Shown in pieces: positions 9,172-17,660 of a stretch of DNA of 64,000 nucleotides. A program made the translations under genes and the position numbers. Below the pieces are notes generated by a model. The model ran no database searches and was not told the DNA's origin. It was given only the letters and a program-made list of their open reading frames with translations. Within the stretch, counting starts at the first letter, position 1. Every line of letters begins with the position of its first letter. Origin of the DNA: Ardenticatenales bacterium (GTDB lineage: Bacteria > Chloroflexota > Anaerolineae > Promineifilales > Promineifilaceae); assembly GCA_020634515.1 (NCBI GenBank), contig JACKBL010000001.1, positions 868,001 to 932,000 on the forward strand, given 5' to 3'.

Positions 9172-10386
9172 TCATGAGGGCGTGGGGGCGGATTCCAGCC
9201 GGCGCAAGCGGTAGAGCAGGGGGAGCAGCGTCAGGTTCATTACGCCGAGCAGGGCGAAGAGCCAGCGAAAGTCGATTGTGTCAATCAAGCCCGTAGTCGT
9301 GGCCTGCCCCAACCCCGTCCCCACGTTGCCGATAGCCATGAAGATGGCGAAGGTGGCCGCGCCTAGCCGCGGGTCCGCATTGAGCATCGCCAGGGTGACG
9401 AAGATCAGCTCCACGGCCGCCAGGCACATGCCCCAGACGAGCGTCATGGTCAGCACGTTTTCCAGCGATGTGAAGAGAGCGATGCCCAACAGCGTGAGCG
9501 AGATCAGGACGGTGACGCCCACGCCCCGCGTCCAGATGGTGAATTTGCGATCCAGGGCCATGACGATGCCGCCGCCAATGAGCATGCCCAGGCCGCCCAA
9601 CGCCGCCGCGTCGCCGACCTGTACCAGGCTGGCCCCCAGACCTTCGTTGGCGAAGAGGGCGACAATGGCATTGGCTCCGTAGGCCACGAAGGAGTAGAGA
9701 ATGCCGAAGACCATCAGGAGGCGGACGCGCGGCTGCCAGAGGGCGCGCAAGGCATTCCAATCAAACGTGCGTGTGGGGGGACGTTCTTCTGGTTCGCGCA
9801 CGCGCCATAATAGAAGCAAAGGCGTGAGGGAGAAGAAGGTGGCGGCGACGAAAACGACGCCCCATCCGAATTCCGTGATGACGCGGCCATAGGCGGCGGC
9901 CAGCATCACCAGCCCCAGTGACCGCCCGATGACCATGCTGCCCTGGACCAGGCCCATTTCTTCGGGAGGGGTGACATCGACGGCGAGGCCGTCGGTGACG
10001 GTATCGTAGAGGGCGACGCCGAGGGCGATGAGCAAGGAGACGGCGAGGAATAGGGGGAAGTAGGTGACGGGAGGGATGAAGGCGGCGAGGCAGAGGCTGC
10101 CGGCCGTGATGCATAATCCGCTGATCATGTAGGGAAGGCGATGCCCGCGCCCAAACAGACTCACTTTGTCGCTGAGGAGGCCAATGCCGATCTTGAGGAT
10201 GAAGGGAATAACGAGCAGGCCGTTGAGCCAGGCTAACTGCTGCGCGGAGGCGTTGAAGGCGCGCAGGTAGAGGTTGTTGAAGACGAGGACGTAGGCGAAG
10301 AGCGCGCCTTGTACAAAATAGAGCAGGCCGAACAAGCTTAAACGACCTGAACGACGATCAGTAATGGAGGTGGTGGCTGCGAGCAT
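9172..10386 (-). CDS. Major facilitator superfamily transporter
   Basis: 404 residues with about twelve hydrophobic segments in two sets of six. The loop after segment 2 (LLSDKVSLFGRGHRLPY) matches the MFS signature region, with D-K and G-R-R-like features. ALYDTVTDGLAVDVTPPEE in the segment 4-5 area resembles the AmpG/acetyl-CoA and folate-biopterin carrier branches, where a D-x-x-D-x-x-A motif is common. The substrate is unknown. It converges with the ATP-grasp gene, leaving only 48 bp between stops. The start ATG has only a weak ribosome site. Confidence 0.85.
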   Translation of the reverse strand: MLAATTSITDRRSGRLSLFGLLYFVQGALFAYVLVFNNLYLRAFNASAQQLAWLNGLLVIPFILKIGIGLLSDKVSLFGRGHRLPYMISGLCITAGSLCLAAFIPPVTYFPLFLAVSLLIALGVALYDTVTDGLAVDVTPPEEMGLVQGSMVIGRSLGLVMLAAAYGRVITEFGWGVVFVAATFFSLTPLLLLWRVREPEERPPTRTFDWNALRALWQPRVRLLMVFGILYSFVAYGANAIVALFANEGLGASLVQVGDAAALGGLGMLIGGGIVMALDRKFTIWTRGVGVTVLISLTLLGIALFTSLENVLTMTLVWGMCLAAVELIFVTLAMLNADPRLGAATFAIFMAIGNVGTGLGQATTTGLIDTIDFRWLFALLGVMNLTLLPLLYRLRRLESAPTPS

Positions 10387-10551
10387 GGTGGATTCCGGGT
10401 GACGAAAGAGCGTGATGCGTTGAATTGTGTTTGGAGATGGGCGGGCCGCACAGGCGATGGCGCGGATTGGTTCAGGACTGATGATGAAATTAGAGATGGA
10501 ATTGCATCGTCCGTTTGCAGGAGCGGTTAGGAAATGACTTCGTCATCTAAT

Positions 10552-11388
10552 TTAATTTCCGTTCCTTATTTCGGCGGATTGGATGCGGTCAAGGCGGAAG
10601 GTGCGTTGCGCCTGCCGTAGATGGCAGAAGGCGACGAGATAGGTGACGCCTTCATATTGGGTGGGGTAGAGGGGGGTGATGGTGCGTTCGGTGCGTTGGT
10701 ATTGGTCGAGGTAGATGATGTTGAGTTGCCGGCATTCTACCATTGCCGTTTCGATTGAAGCAGGGAGAGAGAATCGCGGCGGAGGGGGCGCAAAGATGGG
10801 GCCGCCCTGCGCGTGTAGCAAGTCGCCCACGGTGTCCAGACGGCGCTGCGCCAGCAGTCGCGCCATCTCTTTGAGGACGGCAGCGGTGGTGTAGACATCG
10901 CTGAGGGCACGATGGGCGCGCCCGACGCGCACGCCCAGTTTGCTGGCGATGTGTCCGAGGTTATTGCGGCCGAAGAAGAAGTGGCGGCGGGCAAGTTGCA
11001 GGGTGCAGAGCCAGGGGTTGGGCAGTGTGGCGGGGGAGGCGTGAATGCCGGCAATATAAAACTCCATGCCCAGGAAACCCGCATCAAAAGCCGCATTGTG
11101 CGCGACCAGCAGCGCCCCGTCCATTATCTCCATCAGCCGTGGCTGTAGCAGGCCAAACACCGGTTGCCCAAGCAAATCCTCGTCACGAATGCCATTCACC
11201 TTGCTGGCCTCCGGATCCATGGGCCGTTCCGGGTTGATGAGTTGACTTACTTCTTCTACTTTCTGCCAGTTTTCCAGCCGCACCGCGGCCACTTCCACGA
11301 CGCGATGCCCCAATTCTGGGCGCAATCCAGTGGTTTCGGTATCCAGCACAACAAGGGGGATGTCAGACAGCTTCTGTTCGGCAAACAT
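10552..11388 (-). CDS. DEDDh 3'-5' exonuclease fused to a WYL-like domain
   Basis: 278 residues from the ATG at 11388 (MFAEQKLSDIPLVVLD). Residues 13-185 carry the DnaQ/epsilon exonuclease motifs: DTETTG (Asp16, Glu18), HNAAFDAGFL, and HRALSDVYTT, with the H-x(4)-D spacing of the DEDDh class. These hold two metal ions that cleave 3' nucleotides. The last ~70 residues (IIYLDQYQRTERTITPLYP, then YLVAFCHLRQAQRTFRLDRI) look like a WYL ligand-binding fold, usually found in bacterial transcription regulators and defence-associated proteins. The fusion suggests a nuclease controlled by a bound nucleotide or nucleic acid; that is an inference. It is divergent from the nusA operon. Confidence 0.8.
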   Translation of the reverse strand: MFAEQKLSDIPLVVLDTETTGLRPELGHRVVEVAAVRLENWQKVEEVSQLINPERPMDPEASKVNGIRDEDLLGQPVFGLLQPRLMEIMDGALLVAHNAAFDAGFLGMEFYIAGIHASPATLPNPWLCTLQLARRHFFFGRNNLGHIASKLGVRVGRAHRALSDVYTTAAVLKEMARLLAQRRLDTVGDLLHAQGGPIFAPPPPRFSLPASIETAMVECRQLNIIYLDQYQRTERTITPLYPTQYEGVTYLVAFCHLRQAQRTFRLDRIQSAEIRNGN

Positions 11389-11594
11389 AGTGGTTGAGTG
11401 GGGAGTCGTCAGTTGGTCGTTGTCGGTTGATAGCGCAGCCCACGTCGCGGTTTTAGGAGGGGGCTTTCCATGTTCACAGTCCTTCAGAAACAAAATGGAC
11501 CGCTGGCATGAGCGCAATCCTTCATGATTATAGCGCGTTGTGGTTGTCCTGGACCATTCTTGCGCAGCAACGGGAATTTGCCGTTCGGCGCGCA

Positions 11595-11623
11595 TTGCCG
11601 CTAAAAACCAACTATGCTATAAT
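11595..11623 (+). promoter_or_regulatory. Promoter of the nusA operon
   Basis: TTGCCG at 11595-11600, a 17-bp spacer and TATAAT at 11618-11623, with an extended TG one base before the -10. The predicted start is near 11630, about 137 nt before the nusA start codon. Confidence 0.75.
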
Positions 11624-11654
11624 CTTTGTACTTAGGCGTAGATTGTCATCACCT

Positions 11655-11678
11655 AAAGTGGGCAGCCCCCACTTTTTT
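11655..11678 (+). terminator. Leader hairpin with T-run ahead of nusA (attenuator-like)
   Basis: AAAGTGGG-CAGCC-CCCACTTT forms an 8-bp stem with a 5-nt loop followed by TTT. It lies inside the transcribed leader, before the first gene. Many bacteria carry a similar AGTGGG/CCCACT hairpin ahead of the rimP-nusA operon. It may terminate part of the transcripts, and since the operon encodes NusA a feedback role is plausible but unproven. Confidence 0.65.
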
Positions 11679-11766
11679 GCTTTATTATAGGGTAAGAACA
11701 TCGCTTCCCGAAACGGAAAACGGATTTTGGGAAGCGGCACACTCAATTCTCTGTAGGGTTGGCTCC

Positions 11767-13773
11767 GTGAAAAGTGAATTTCTTCTCGCATTTAATGAAA
11801 TATGCCAGGCGCGTGGCCTGCCACAAGAAGTCGTCATCGAAGCGCTAAAGACGGCGCTGGTTTCGGCTTATCGGCGCAACGTGAATGCCAGCAGCAACCA
11901 ACAGGTTACGGTCGAAATTGACCGACACACTGGCGAACCGACGATTTATGCCGAAAAAGAAGTGGTGGATTCGATCATTGATGATCGCACTGAAGTGCGT
12001 ATTGTGGACGCGCGGGCGGCGGGCTACGCGGACGTGCAAATGGGTGACATGGTGCTGATGGACAGCACGCCACCCCATTTTGGCCGCATTGCCGCGCAGA
12101 CGGCGAAGCAGGTGATCTTGCAGCGCGTGCGCGAAGCGGAGCGAGAACAGTTGTATGAGGATTTCTCTGCCCGCGAAGGCGAAATTGTCAACGGAACCGT
12201 GCAAAGCATCAGCGGGCAAAACATCACGATAGGCCTGGGACGCACGGAGGCGCTGCTGCCGCGCAGCCAACAGGTGGGCGGCGAACGGTATCGCCCCCAT
12301 GACAAGATTCGTGTCTATGTGTTGGAAGTGCGCCGTACCAGCCGCGGTCCGCAGATTATCGTCAGCCGCAACCACCGCAATTTGCTGCGCCGCCTCCTGG
12401 AATTGGAAGTGCCGGAGATCTACAACGGGCAGGTGGAAATTAAGAGCATTGCCCGGGAAGCGGGAGCGCGCTCCAAAGTGGCCGTGATGGCCTTGCAGCC
12501 GGGGGTTGACCCGGTAGGGGCGTGCGTGGGGATGCGCGGTGTGCGTATTCAGAGCATTGTGCGCGAGTTGAACGACGAGAAAATCGACGTCATCGAGTGG
12601 GATGCGGACCAACCTGCTTTTATTGCCAAAGCGTTGAGTCCGGCGCGCGTCTCGCAAGTTTTCCTGGAAGACCACCCGGAGGAAGGGAAGACGGCCGTGG
12701 TGATTGTGCCGGATGACCAGCTTTCGCTGGCGATTGGGCGCGAGGGACAGAACGCGCGCCTGGCGGCGAAGCTGACGAGCTGGCGTATCGACATCAAGAG
12801 TTTGACGGAAGCGGCGGCGGAGTCGCTGCAACTGCTGGATAGCCCGGCGGTGGAACGGAATGTGGCGCGCAACAAGGAGCTTTTGGAGCAGGTGCAGTTG
12901 GTGCTGGCGAAGAAAGAGGCGTCGCGCCCGATTACGGCGGAAGATTACAATCTCTTGAATCGTTTTGTCGCCAGTACGTTGGGGCGGGTGCTGCGTGAGC
13001 GTGCAAACCGGTTGGAGGAGAGCCGTAAGAAGCGGTTGGAGGCACGGAAGCAGGTGCCGAAGGAAGCGTGGGAGGTGTCGATTGATGTGTTGGATTTGCC
13101 GGCACGTGTCATGAACCTCCTGAAGGAAAATGAACTCGCCAGCGTTGGCGATGTGCTTTTCCAGATTGAACTGGGTGATGAAGCCCTGCTTGATTTGAAA
13201 GGGTTTGGCGAAAAGTCGCTGGAGACACTCCAGGAAGCGATTGAAGCGTATTATGCCGGTGTGGTAATGCCGGCAGAACCGGTCGCCGCTATCATCGAAG
13301 AAGTGGAAATAGAAGCCGCCCCGACCATGGTGGTGGAAGAAGCCGAAGAGGAAGAGGCCGCGCCGGAAGTTGTCGCGGCTGCCGCCGTGAGCGTGGAAGA
13401 GGCGGAAGTAGAGGAAGAAGAAGAAGAAGAAGTGGCCGAGGCGGAAGCGGAACCGGAACCGGTGGTGGAGGCGGAAGTTGTCGCGCCCCCCGTGGCCCCG
13501 CTGGACGACCTGGCCGCACCGTTGGTGGAACCCGTGGCGCCGAAGAAGCCGGCCAAGCCTAAGCCCACGATTGTCGTGGTTACGGAACCCGCGCCGGGAG
13601 AAACGGAGCAGGTTGCGGATACGACGGGCGCGCGCGCGGGCACCAAAAAGCCACACAAGGGCAAGCAACTGGTCTACAATGAATCGACGGGCGAAGTGGT
13701 AACGAAGCGGAAGCGGAAGGGCAGTCGCCGCCGCGAAAGCTGGGAAGATTATGACGAGTTCGAAGATTTTTAA
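11767..13773 (+). CDS. nusA: Transcription termination/antitermination factor NusA
   Basis: 668 residues from a GTG start (VKSEFLLAFNEICQ). NusA binds RNA polymerase and nascent RNA and sets pausing, termination and antitermination. Domains in order: N-terminal polymerase-binding domain (1-130), S1 (about 138-200, EGEIVNGTVQSISG), KH1 with GVDPVGACVGMRGVRIQ (about 246-262), and KH2 with AIGREGQNARLAAKL (about 320-335). A helix-hairpin-helix-like repeat follows (DVLDLPARVMNLL to about 495, with LLDLKGFGEKSLETL). The tail (500-668) is unusual: a long Glu/Val/Ala/Pro-rich stretch, then a basic part (TKRKRKGSRRR) and an acidic end. First gene of the operon; rimP, the usual neighbour, is missing. 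Confidence 0.97.
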   Translation: MKSEFLLAFNEICQARGLPQEVVIEALKTALVSAYRRNVNASSNQQVTVEIDRHTGEPTIYAEKEVVDSIIDDRTEVRIVDARAAGYADVQMGDMVLMDSTPPHFGRIAAQTAKQVILQRVREAEREQLYEDFSAREGEIVNGTVQSISGQNITIGLGRTEALLPRSQQVGGERYRPHDKIRVYVLEVRRTSRGPQIIVSRNHRNLLRRLLELEVPEIYNGQVEIKSIAREAGARSKVAVMALQPGVDPVGACVGMRGVRIQSIVRELNDEKIDVIEWDADQPAFIAKALSPARVSQVFLEDHPEEGKTAVVIVPDDQLSLAIGREGQNARLAAKLTSWRIDIKSLTEAAAESLQLLDSPAVERNVARNKELLEQVQLVLAKKEASRPITAEDYNLLNRFVASTLGRVLRERANRLEESRKKRLEARKQVPKEAWEVSIDVLDLPARVMNLLKENELASVGDVLFQIELGDEALLDLKGFGEKSLETLQEAIEAYYAGVVMPAEPVAAIIEEVEIEAAPTMVVEEAEEEEAAPEVVAAAAVSVEEAEVEEEEEEEVAEAEAEPEPVVEAEVVAPPVAPLDDLAAPLVEPVAPKKPAKPKPTIVVVTEPAPGETEQVADTTGARAGTKKPHKGKQLVYNESTGEVVTKRKRKGSRRRESWEDYDEFEDF

Positions 13774-13853
13774 TCATGGACATCAGGTAGCCTGAGCATG
13801 TTCTGGCCAGCAGCACCTGACCAAGACGCGGGCGTTGTTGCGTTGGTGTCGGA

Positions 13854-14207
13854 ATGAGCGTGACGAGAATGCCGGCAAAAACGCAACCACGCCGCAAACA
13901 CGTACCACAACGTACGTGCATAGCCTGTGGGCAAAAGAGCGACAAGCGCCGCCTTACCCGGTTGGTGCGCGTGCCCGATGAGGGCGTTGTCGTTGACCCC
14001 ACCGGCAAACGCAACGGGCGCGGCGCCTACTTGTGCGACCGTCCCGCCTGTTGGGAGAAAGCCCTCAGCAGCGCGATTCTGAATCGGGCACTGGGCGGCG
14101 AGTTGACAACCGCGGAAAAACAGTCAATCGCGGCACATAAGCCGGTCACCGTTGACCGTGAGCAGTCACAGACAGGGAATGATGAACATCATGTAATGAC
14201 ACGTTGA
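13854..14207 (+). CDS. ylxR: YlxR/RnpM family RNA-binding protein
   Basis: 117 residues. The YlxR (DUF448) core runs from about residue 14 to 85: RKHVPQRTCIACGQKSDKR with the C-x-x-C pair, LTRLVRVPDEG, GRGAYLCDRPACWEKAL. In Bacillus the family member (RnpM) binds RNase P and modulates it. Here it sits between nusA and infB, the standard place. The ATG at 13854 is used; a second in-frame ATG five codons later overlaps a TGCCGGCA copy. The last 30 residues are Asp/His/Gln-rich and not conserved. Confidence 0.9.
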   Translation: MSVTRMPAKTQPRRKHVPQRTCIACGQKSDKRRLTRLVRVPDEGVVVDPTGKRNGRGAYLCDRPACWEKALSSAILNRALGGELTTAEKQSIAAHKPVTVDREQSQTGNDEHHVMTR

Positions 14208-14438
14208 GTTTCCCTGCGTGCGACTGGCTCAACACGGCAGCAACCCAGGTGGCCGGCGCTTTGGCGAGGACAGGTTCCTGACCCTTCCTCACAAGGTGTC
14301 GGCTATCTTTTTTTGCGCGCCTGCGCGCCCGGTCCAACACGGCCCGGTTGCCACAAATCCGTCAAACACCGCGAAGCTGACAGTAAAACATTTACAGAAC
14401 CGGTTTGCGTAGACCGTATTACAGCGCAGGGAGAATCT

Positions 14439-16226
14439 ATGACGACTCCAATAAAGAAATTAATTGAACTGCCCGATTTCATAACCGTTCGTGATCTGGC
14501 GACGATGATGGATATTAGCCCAATTGTCGTCATCAAGGAGTTGATGACGAGCGGTATCATGGTAAATATCAATCAGCAGATTGATTTTGATACGGCGGCT
14601 ATCGTCGCGGGTGAACTCGGGTTTGAAGCGGTGCCGTTTGCGGAGGAAATGCCGGCAGAAGAGGAAGAAGCCGACCGTCCCGCATGGCGACAAATCCTGG
14701 CGCACGAGGAAGAGAAAAACCTCGTGCCGCGCCCCCCCGTCATCACCATGCTCGGGCACGTAGACCACGGCAAAACCTCCCTCCTCGACGTTATTCGCTC
14801 CACCAACGTCCAGGCCGGTGAAGTTGGCGGCATCACCCAACACATTGGCGCTTACCAGATCGAACACGAAGGCAAAACTATCACCTTCCTCGACACACCC
14901 GGCCACGAGGCCTTCACCGCCATGCGTGCCCGCGGCGCGCAGGCCACCGACATCGCCATCCTCGTCGTCGCCGCCGACGACGGCGTCATGCCCCAGACGC
15001 GCGAAGCTGCCGACCACGCCCGCGCCGCCCACGTCGCCATCATCGTAGCCCTCAACAAGATCGATCTCCCTGCTGCCAACCCCAGCCGCGTCAAACAACA
15101 ACTGGCCGAAATTGGCCTCGTCCCCGATGATTGGGACGGCGACACCATGGTCATTGAAGTCTCCGCCAGGGAACAATGGGGCATCGAAGACCTGATCGAA
15201 GCCATCTTGCTCATTGCCGAAGATTTGCGTCCGCGGGCCAACCCCAACGCCTCCCCCACCGGAACCGTCCTCGAAGCCCGTATTGAAAAAGGGCGCGGCG
15301 CGATGACGACCTTGCTCGTGCAAAACGGTACGCTTAAAGTTGGCGACACCCTGCTCATCGGCGAACATTATGGCCGCATTCGCTCCATGTTTGATTATCG
15401 TGGCAAGCGTACGCAGAAAGCCGGCCCCTCCACCCCCGTGTCTGTCTCCGGCTTGAACGGTATTCCCCAGGCCGGCGACCAGTTCGTCATCGTGGAAAAC
15501 GAGAAAACGGCGCGCAAGGTCGTGGCGGAAATGACCCTGGAGCGCGGACGGGAAGTGAAGGAGAAACGCGCCGCCACCCTGGATGATTTCTTCGCCCGGC
15601 TGCTCGAGGGCGAAGCAAAAACCCTGAACCTGATCATCAAGGCCGACGTGCAAGGCTCCCTGGAACCGATTGTCACTTCCCTGAACAAACTGAATCAGGA
15701 TGAAGTCAATCTGGAAATCTTGCGCGCTGCCACCGGCGACATCACCGAAAACGACATCATGCTGGCTTCCGCCTCCGATGCCGTTGTTCTTGGCTTCAAC
15801 GTTTCCGTGGACCCGGCAGCCCGCGTTACCGCCAGCACCGAAGAGGTGGAAATCAAGCTGTATAGTATCATCTATCACTTGCTGGAAGATATTGAGCGAG
15901 CCATGCGCGGCATGTTGGCGCCCCAATACGAAGAGGTCATCATTGGCCGCGCCGAGGTGCGCCAGATCTTCCACATTCGCAACGTCAGCACGGTGGCCGG
16001 CTGCTTCATGCGCACCGGCGAGGCACGCCGCAACGCCAGCGCCCGCGTCATTCGCAATAACACGCTGCTTCATGCCGGCAATGTTTCCAGTCTGAAACAT
16101 TTGCAAGAAAACGTGCGCGAAGTGCGGGCCGGCTTTGAGTTCGGCGTTTCCCTGGCAAACTGGAATGACATCAAACCGGGCGACATCATTGAGTTCTTCG
16201 TCTCGCAACGCAAAGAAATCGTGTAA
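14439..16226 (+). CDS. infB: Translation initiation factor IF-2
   Basis: 595 residues from the ATG at 14439, preceded by CAGGGAG. IF-2 is the GTPase that brings initiator tRNA to the small subunit and joins the subunits. Residues 1-65 form the IF2_N-type module (IELPDFITVRDLATMMDIS). The GTPase part shows GHVDHGKTSLLD (G1, near 105), DTPGHEAF (G3, near 151) and NKID (G4, near 205). Domains II-IV follow. It is a short form without the long basic or Pro-rich N-terminal extension seen in many bacteria. A 230-bp gap separates it from ylxR, in which I see no gene. Confidence 0.97.
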   Translation: MTTPIKKLIELPDFITVRDLATMMDISPIVVIKELMTSGIMVNINQQIDFDTAAIVAGELGFEAVPFAEEMPAEEEEADRPAWRQILAHEEEKNLVPRPPVITMLGHVDHGKTSLLDVIRSTNVQAGEVGGITQHIGAYQIEHEGKTITFLDTPGHEAFTAMRARGAQATDIAILVVAADDGVMPQTREAADHARAAHVAIIVALNKIDLPAANPSRVKQQLAEIGLVPDDWDGDTMVIEVSAREQWGIEDLIEAILLIAEDLRPRANPNASPTGTVLEARIEKGRGAMTTLLVQNGTLKVGDTLLIGEHYGRIRSMFDYRGKRTQKAGPSTPVSVSGLNGIPQAGDQFVIVENEKTARKVVAEMTLERGREVKEKRAATLDDFFARLLEGEAKTLNLIIKADVQGSLEPIVTSLNKLNQDEVNLEILRAATGDITENDIMLASASDAVVLGFNVSVDPAARVTASTEEVEIKLYSIIYHLLEDIERAMRGMLAPQYEEVIIGRAEVRQIFHIRNVSTVAGCFMRTGEARRNASARVIRNNTLLHAGNVSSLKHLQENVREVRAGFEFGVSLANWNDIKPGDIIEFFVSQRKEIV

Positions 16227-16265
16227 CGCGCGGCCTGACCGTCCTGTTCATCTTTGGATACGGCT

Positions 16266-16628
16266 ATGAGTAAAATACGACAGCAGCGCACCGCCGAGCA
16301 AATTCGCACCCTCTTGAGCGAACTGATCCTGCGCGAACTGCGCGACCCGCGCGTCCAGGGTGTGACCATCACGGAAGTGAAGATCGACCGCGAACTCCAG
16401 TCCGCCGACATCTACGTCGGCGCCCTGGGGGATGATGCGCGGGAAGAGGATGTGATGGCCGGGCTGCACAGCGCCAGCGGCTTCATGCGCCGCGAATTGG
16501 GCCACAGCTTGCGTTTGCGCACCGTGCCCATGCTGCATTTCCACTGGGATCCCACCCTTTTCCAGGCAGAACACATTCACCAACTACTGGACCAACTCGG
16601 CGACTTGGACGCTGACGAAGAGGAGTAA
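16266..16628 (+). CDS. rbfA: Ribosome-binding factor A
   Basis: 120 residues beginning MSKIRQQRTAEQIRTLL. RbfA is a single KH-like domain protein that binds the 30S subunit during 16S rRNA maturation and cold adaptation. The typical core is visible: LRELRDPRVQGVTITEV, then SADIYVGALGDD, and RTVPMLHFHWDP near the end with the conserved P-x-L-x-F pattern. It lies 40 bp after infB and 2 bp before the next gene, so it is in the operon. Length is normal for the family. Confidence 0.95.
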   Translation: MSKIRQQRTAEQIRTLLSELILRELRDPRVQGVTITEVKIDRELQSADIYVGALGDDAREEDVMAGLHSASGFMRRELGHSLRLRTVPMLHFHWDPTLFQAEHIHQLLDQLGDLDADEEE

Positions 16629-16630
16629 GC

Positions 16631-17623
16631 GTGCCCCCGGAAACGACCACGGCCGTTCTGGATACTTTGCGCCCCGCCCAAAATATCCTGATCATTACCC
16701 ACATCGCCCCTGATGGCGACGCCATTGGTTCCCTCACGGGCATGGGCCTGATCCTGCGCCAGATGGGCAAAAACGTCACACTGGCTTGCGACGATCCCGT
16801 GCCCGACCATCTGCGTTTTTTGCCGGACGTGGACGCCGTGCGCCAGCCCCAAATCGAAGGGGCGTTTGACCTGATTGTGGCGGTGGATTGTGGTGATGAG
16901 GAGCGCATGGGGCAGTCGCTGACGCTGCTGGGTAATCCACGCCCGCCCATTCTGAACATCGACCACCACATCACCAACACCTGCTTTGGCGTCACCAACC
17001 TGGTGGATGGCACAACCACGTCCACGGCGGAAATCCTCTTCAATCTGCTCCCCGTTTTGGGCGTGTCGCTCACGCCGGACATTGCCCGCAGTCTGCTTAC
17101 GGGCATCGTCACGGACACGCTGGGCTTCCGCATTGCCGGCGTGACGGCGCAAACCATCAGCGCCGCCAGCGTCCTGATGGAAGCAGGCGCGGACCTGACG
17201 ATGATCACCATGCAGGCATTGAACCTGAAACCGCTTTCCACTTTGCGTATGTATCAGAAAGGGCTGGCAAATATGCAGCTCCGCGACGGCTTGTTGTGGA
17301 CGTGTGTCAGTTATGCGGAGCAGCAGGAGGTGGGGTATGACCAGGCCAGCAGCGCTGGGTTGGTGAGCATGTTGGGCAACACGAGCGAGGCGGCGTTTGG
17401 CGTGGTGCTGATGGAGATGGCGGATGGGCGGGTGAGCGTGGGTTTTCGCTGTCGCCCGCCGTGGAGCGTGTCAGAGTTGGCGACCAGCCTGGGCGGCGGC
17501 GGTCATGCGTTGGCCTCTGGCTGTACCATTTCGGGGCCGTTGGCGGCGGCGGAGCAGTTGATTGTGTCCCGCGGCCTGGCGGAGATTAAACGGCAGGTGG
17601 CGCGGGCGGCTGCCGCGGGATGA
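16631..17623 (+). CDS. nrnA: DHH-family nanoRNase/pAp phosphatase
   Basis: 330 residues from a GTG start, with GAGGAG overlapping the rbfA stop. NrnA-type enzymes degrade very short RNAs and dephosphorylate 3'-phosphoadenosine 5'-phosphate. The DHH domain shows ITHIAPDGDAIGSLTGMG (metal ligands His and Asp near residues 22-28), VDCGDEERMG and the signature DHHITN near residue 112. The C-terminal DHHA1 domain has GGGGHALASGCT, which binds substrate. The place between rbfA and truB is the usual one. Confidence 0.93.
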   Translation: MPPETTTAVLDTLRPAQNILIITHIAPDGDAIGSLTGMGLILRQMGKNVTLACDDPVPDHLRFLPDVDAVRQPQIEGAFDLIVAVDCGDEERMGQSLTLLGNPRPPILNIDHHITNTCFGVTNLVDGTTTSTAEILFNLLPVLGVSLTPDIARSLLTGIVTDTLGFRIAGVTAQTISAASVLMEAGADLTMITMQALNLKPLSTLRMYQKGLANMQLRDGLLWTCVSYAEQQEVGYDQASSAGLVSMLGNTSEAAFGVVLMEMADGRVSVGFRCRPPWSVSELATSLGGGGHALASGCTISGPLAAAEQLIVSRGLAEIKRQVARAAAAG

Positions 17624-17660
17624 CGTGGGCGCGGCGGCCGCCGACGCCCCGGTGGAAATC

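Noticed and set aside
11845..13668. 607-residue frame antisense to nusA
   Set aside because: A by-product of GC-rich codon use in nusA. It has no ribosome site, is rich in Arg and His, and covers a gene with clear domains.
14208..14438. Structured RNA in the ylxR-infB gap
   Set aside because: I saw only short imperfect pairings and a T7 run without a stable stem; nothing I can support.
14460..16208. 582-residue frame antisense to infB
   Set aside because: Same reason: composition artefact opposite a certain gene, with Gly/Val/Asp-rich low-complexity sequence.
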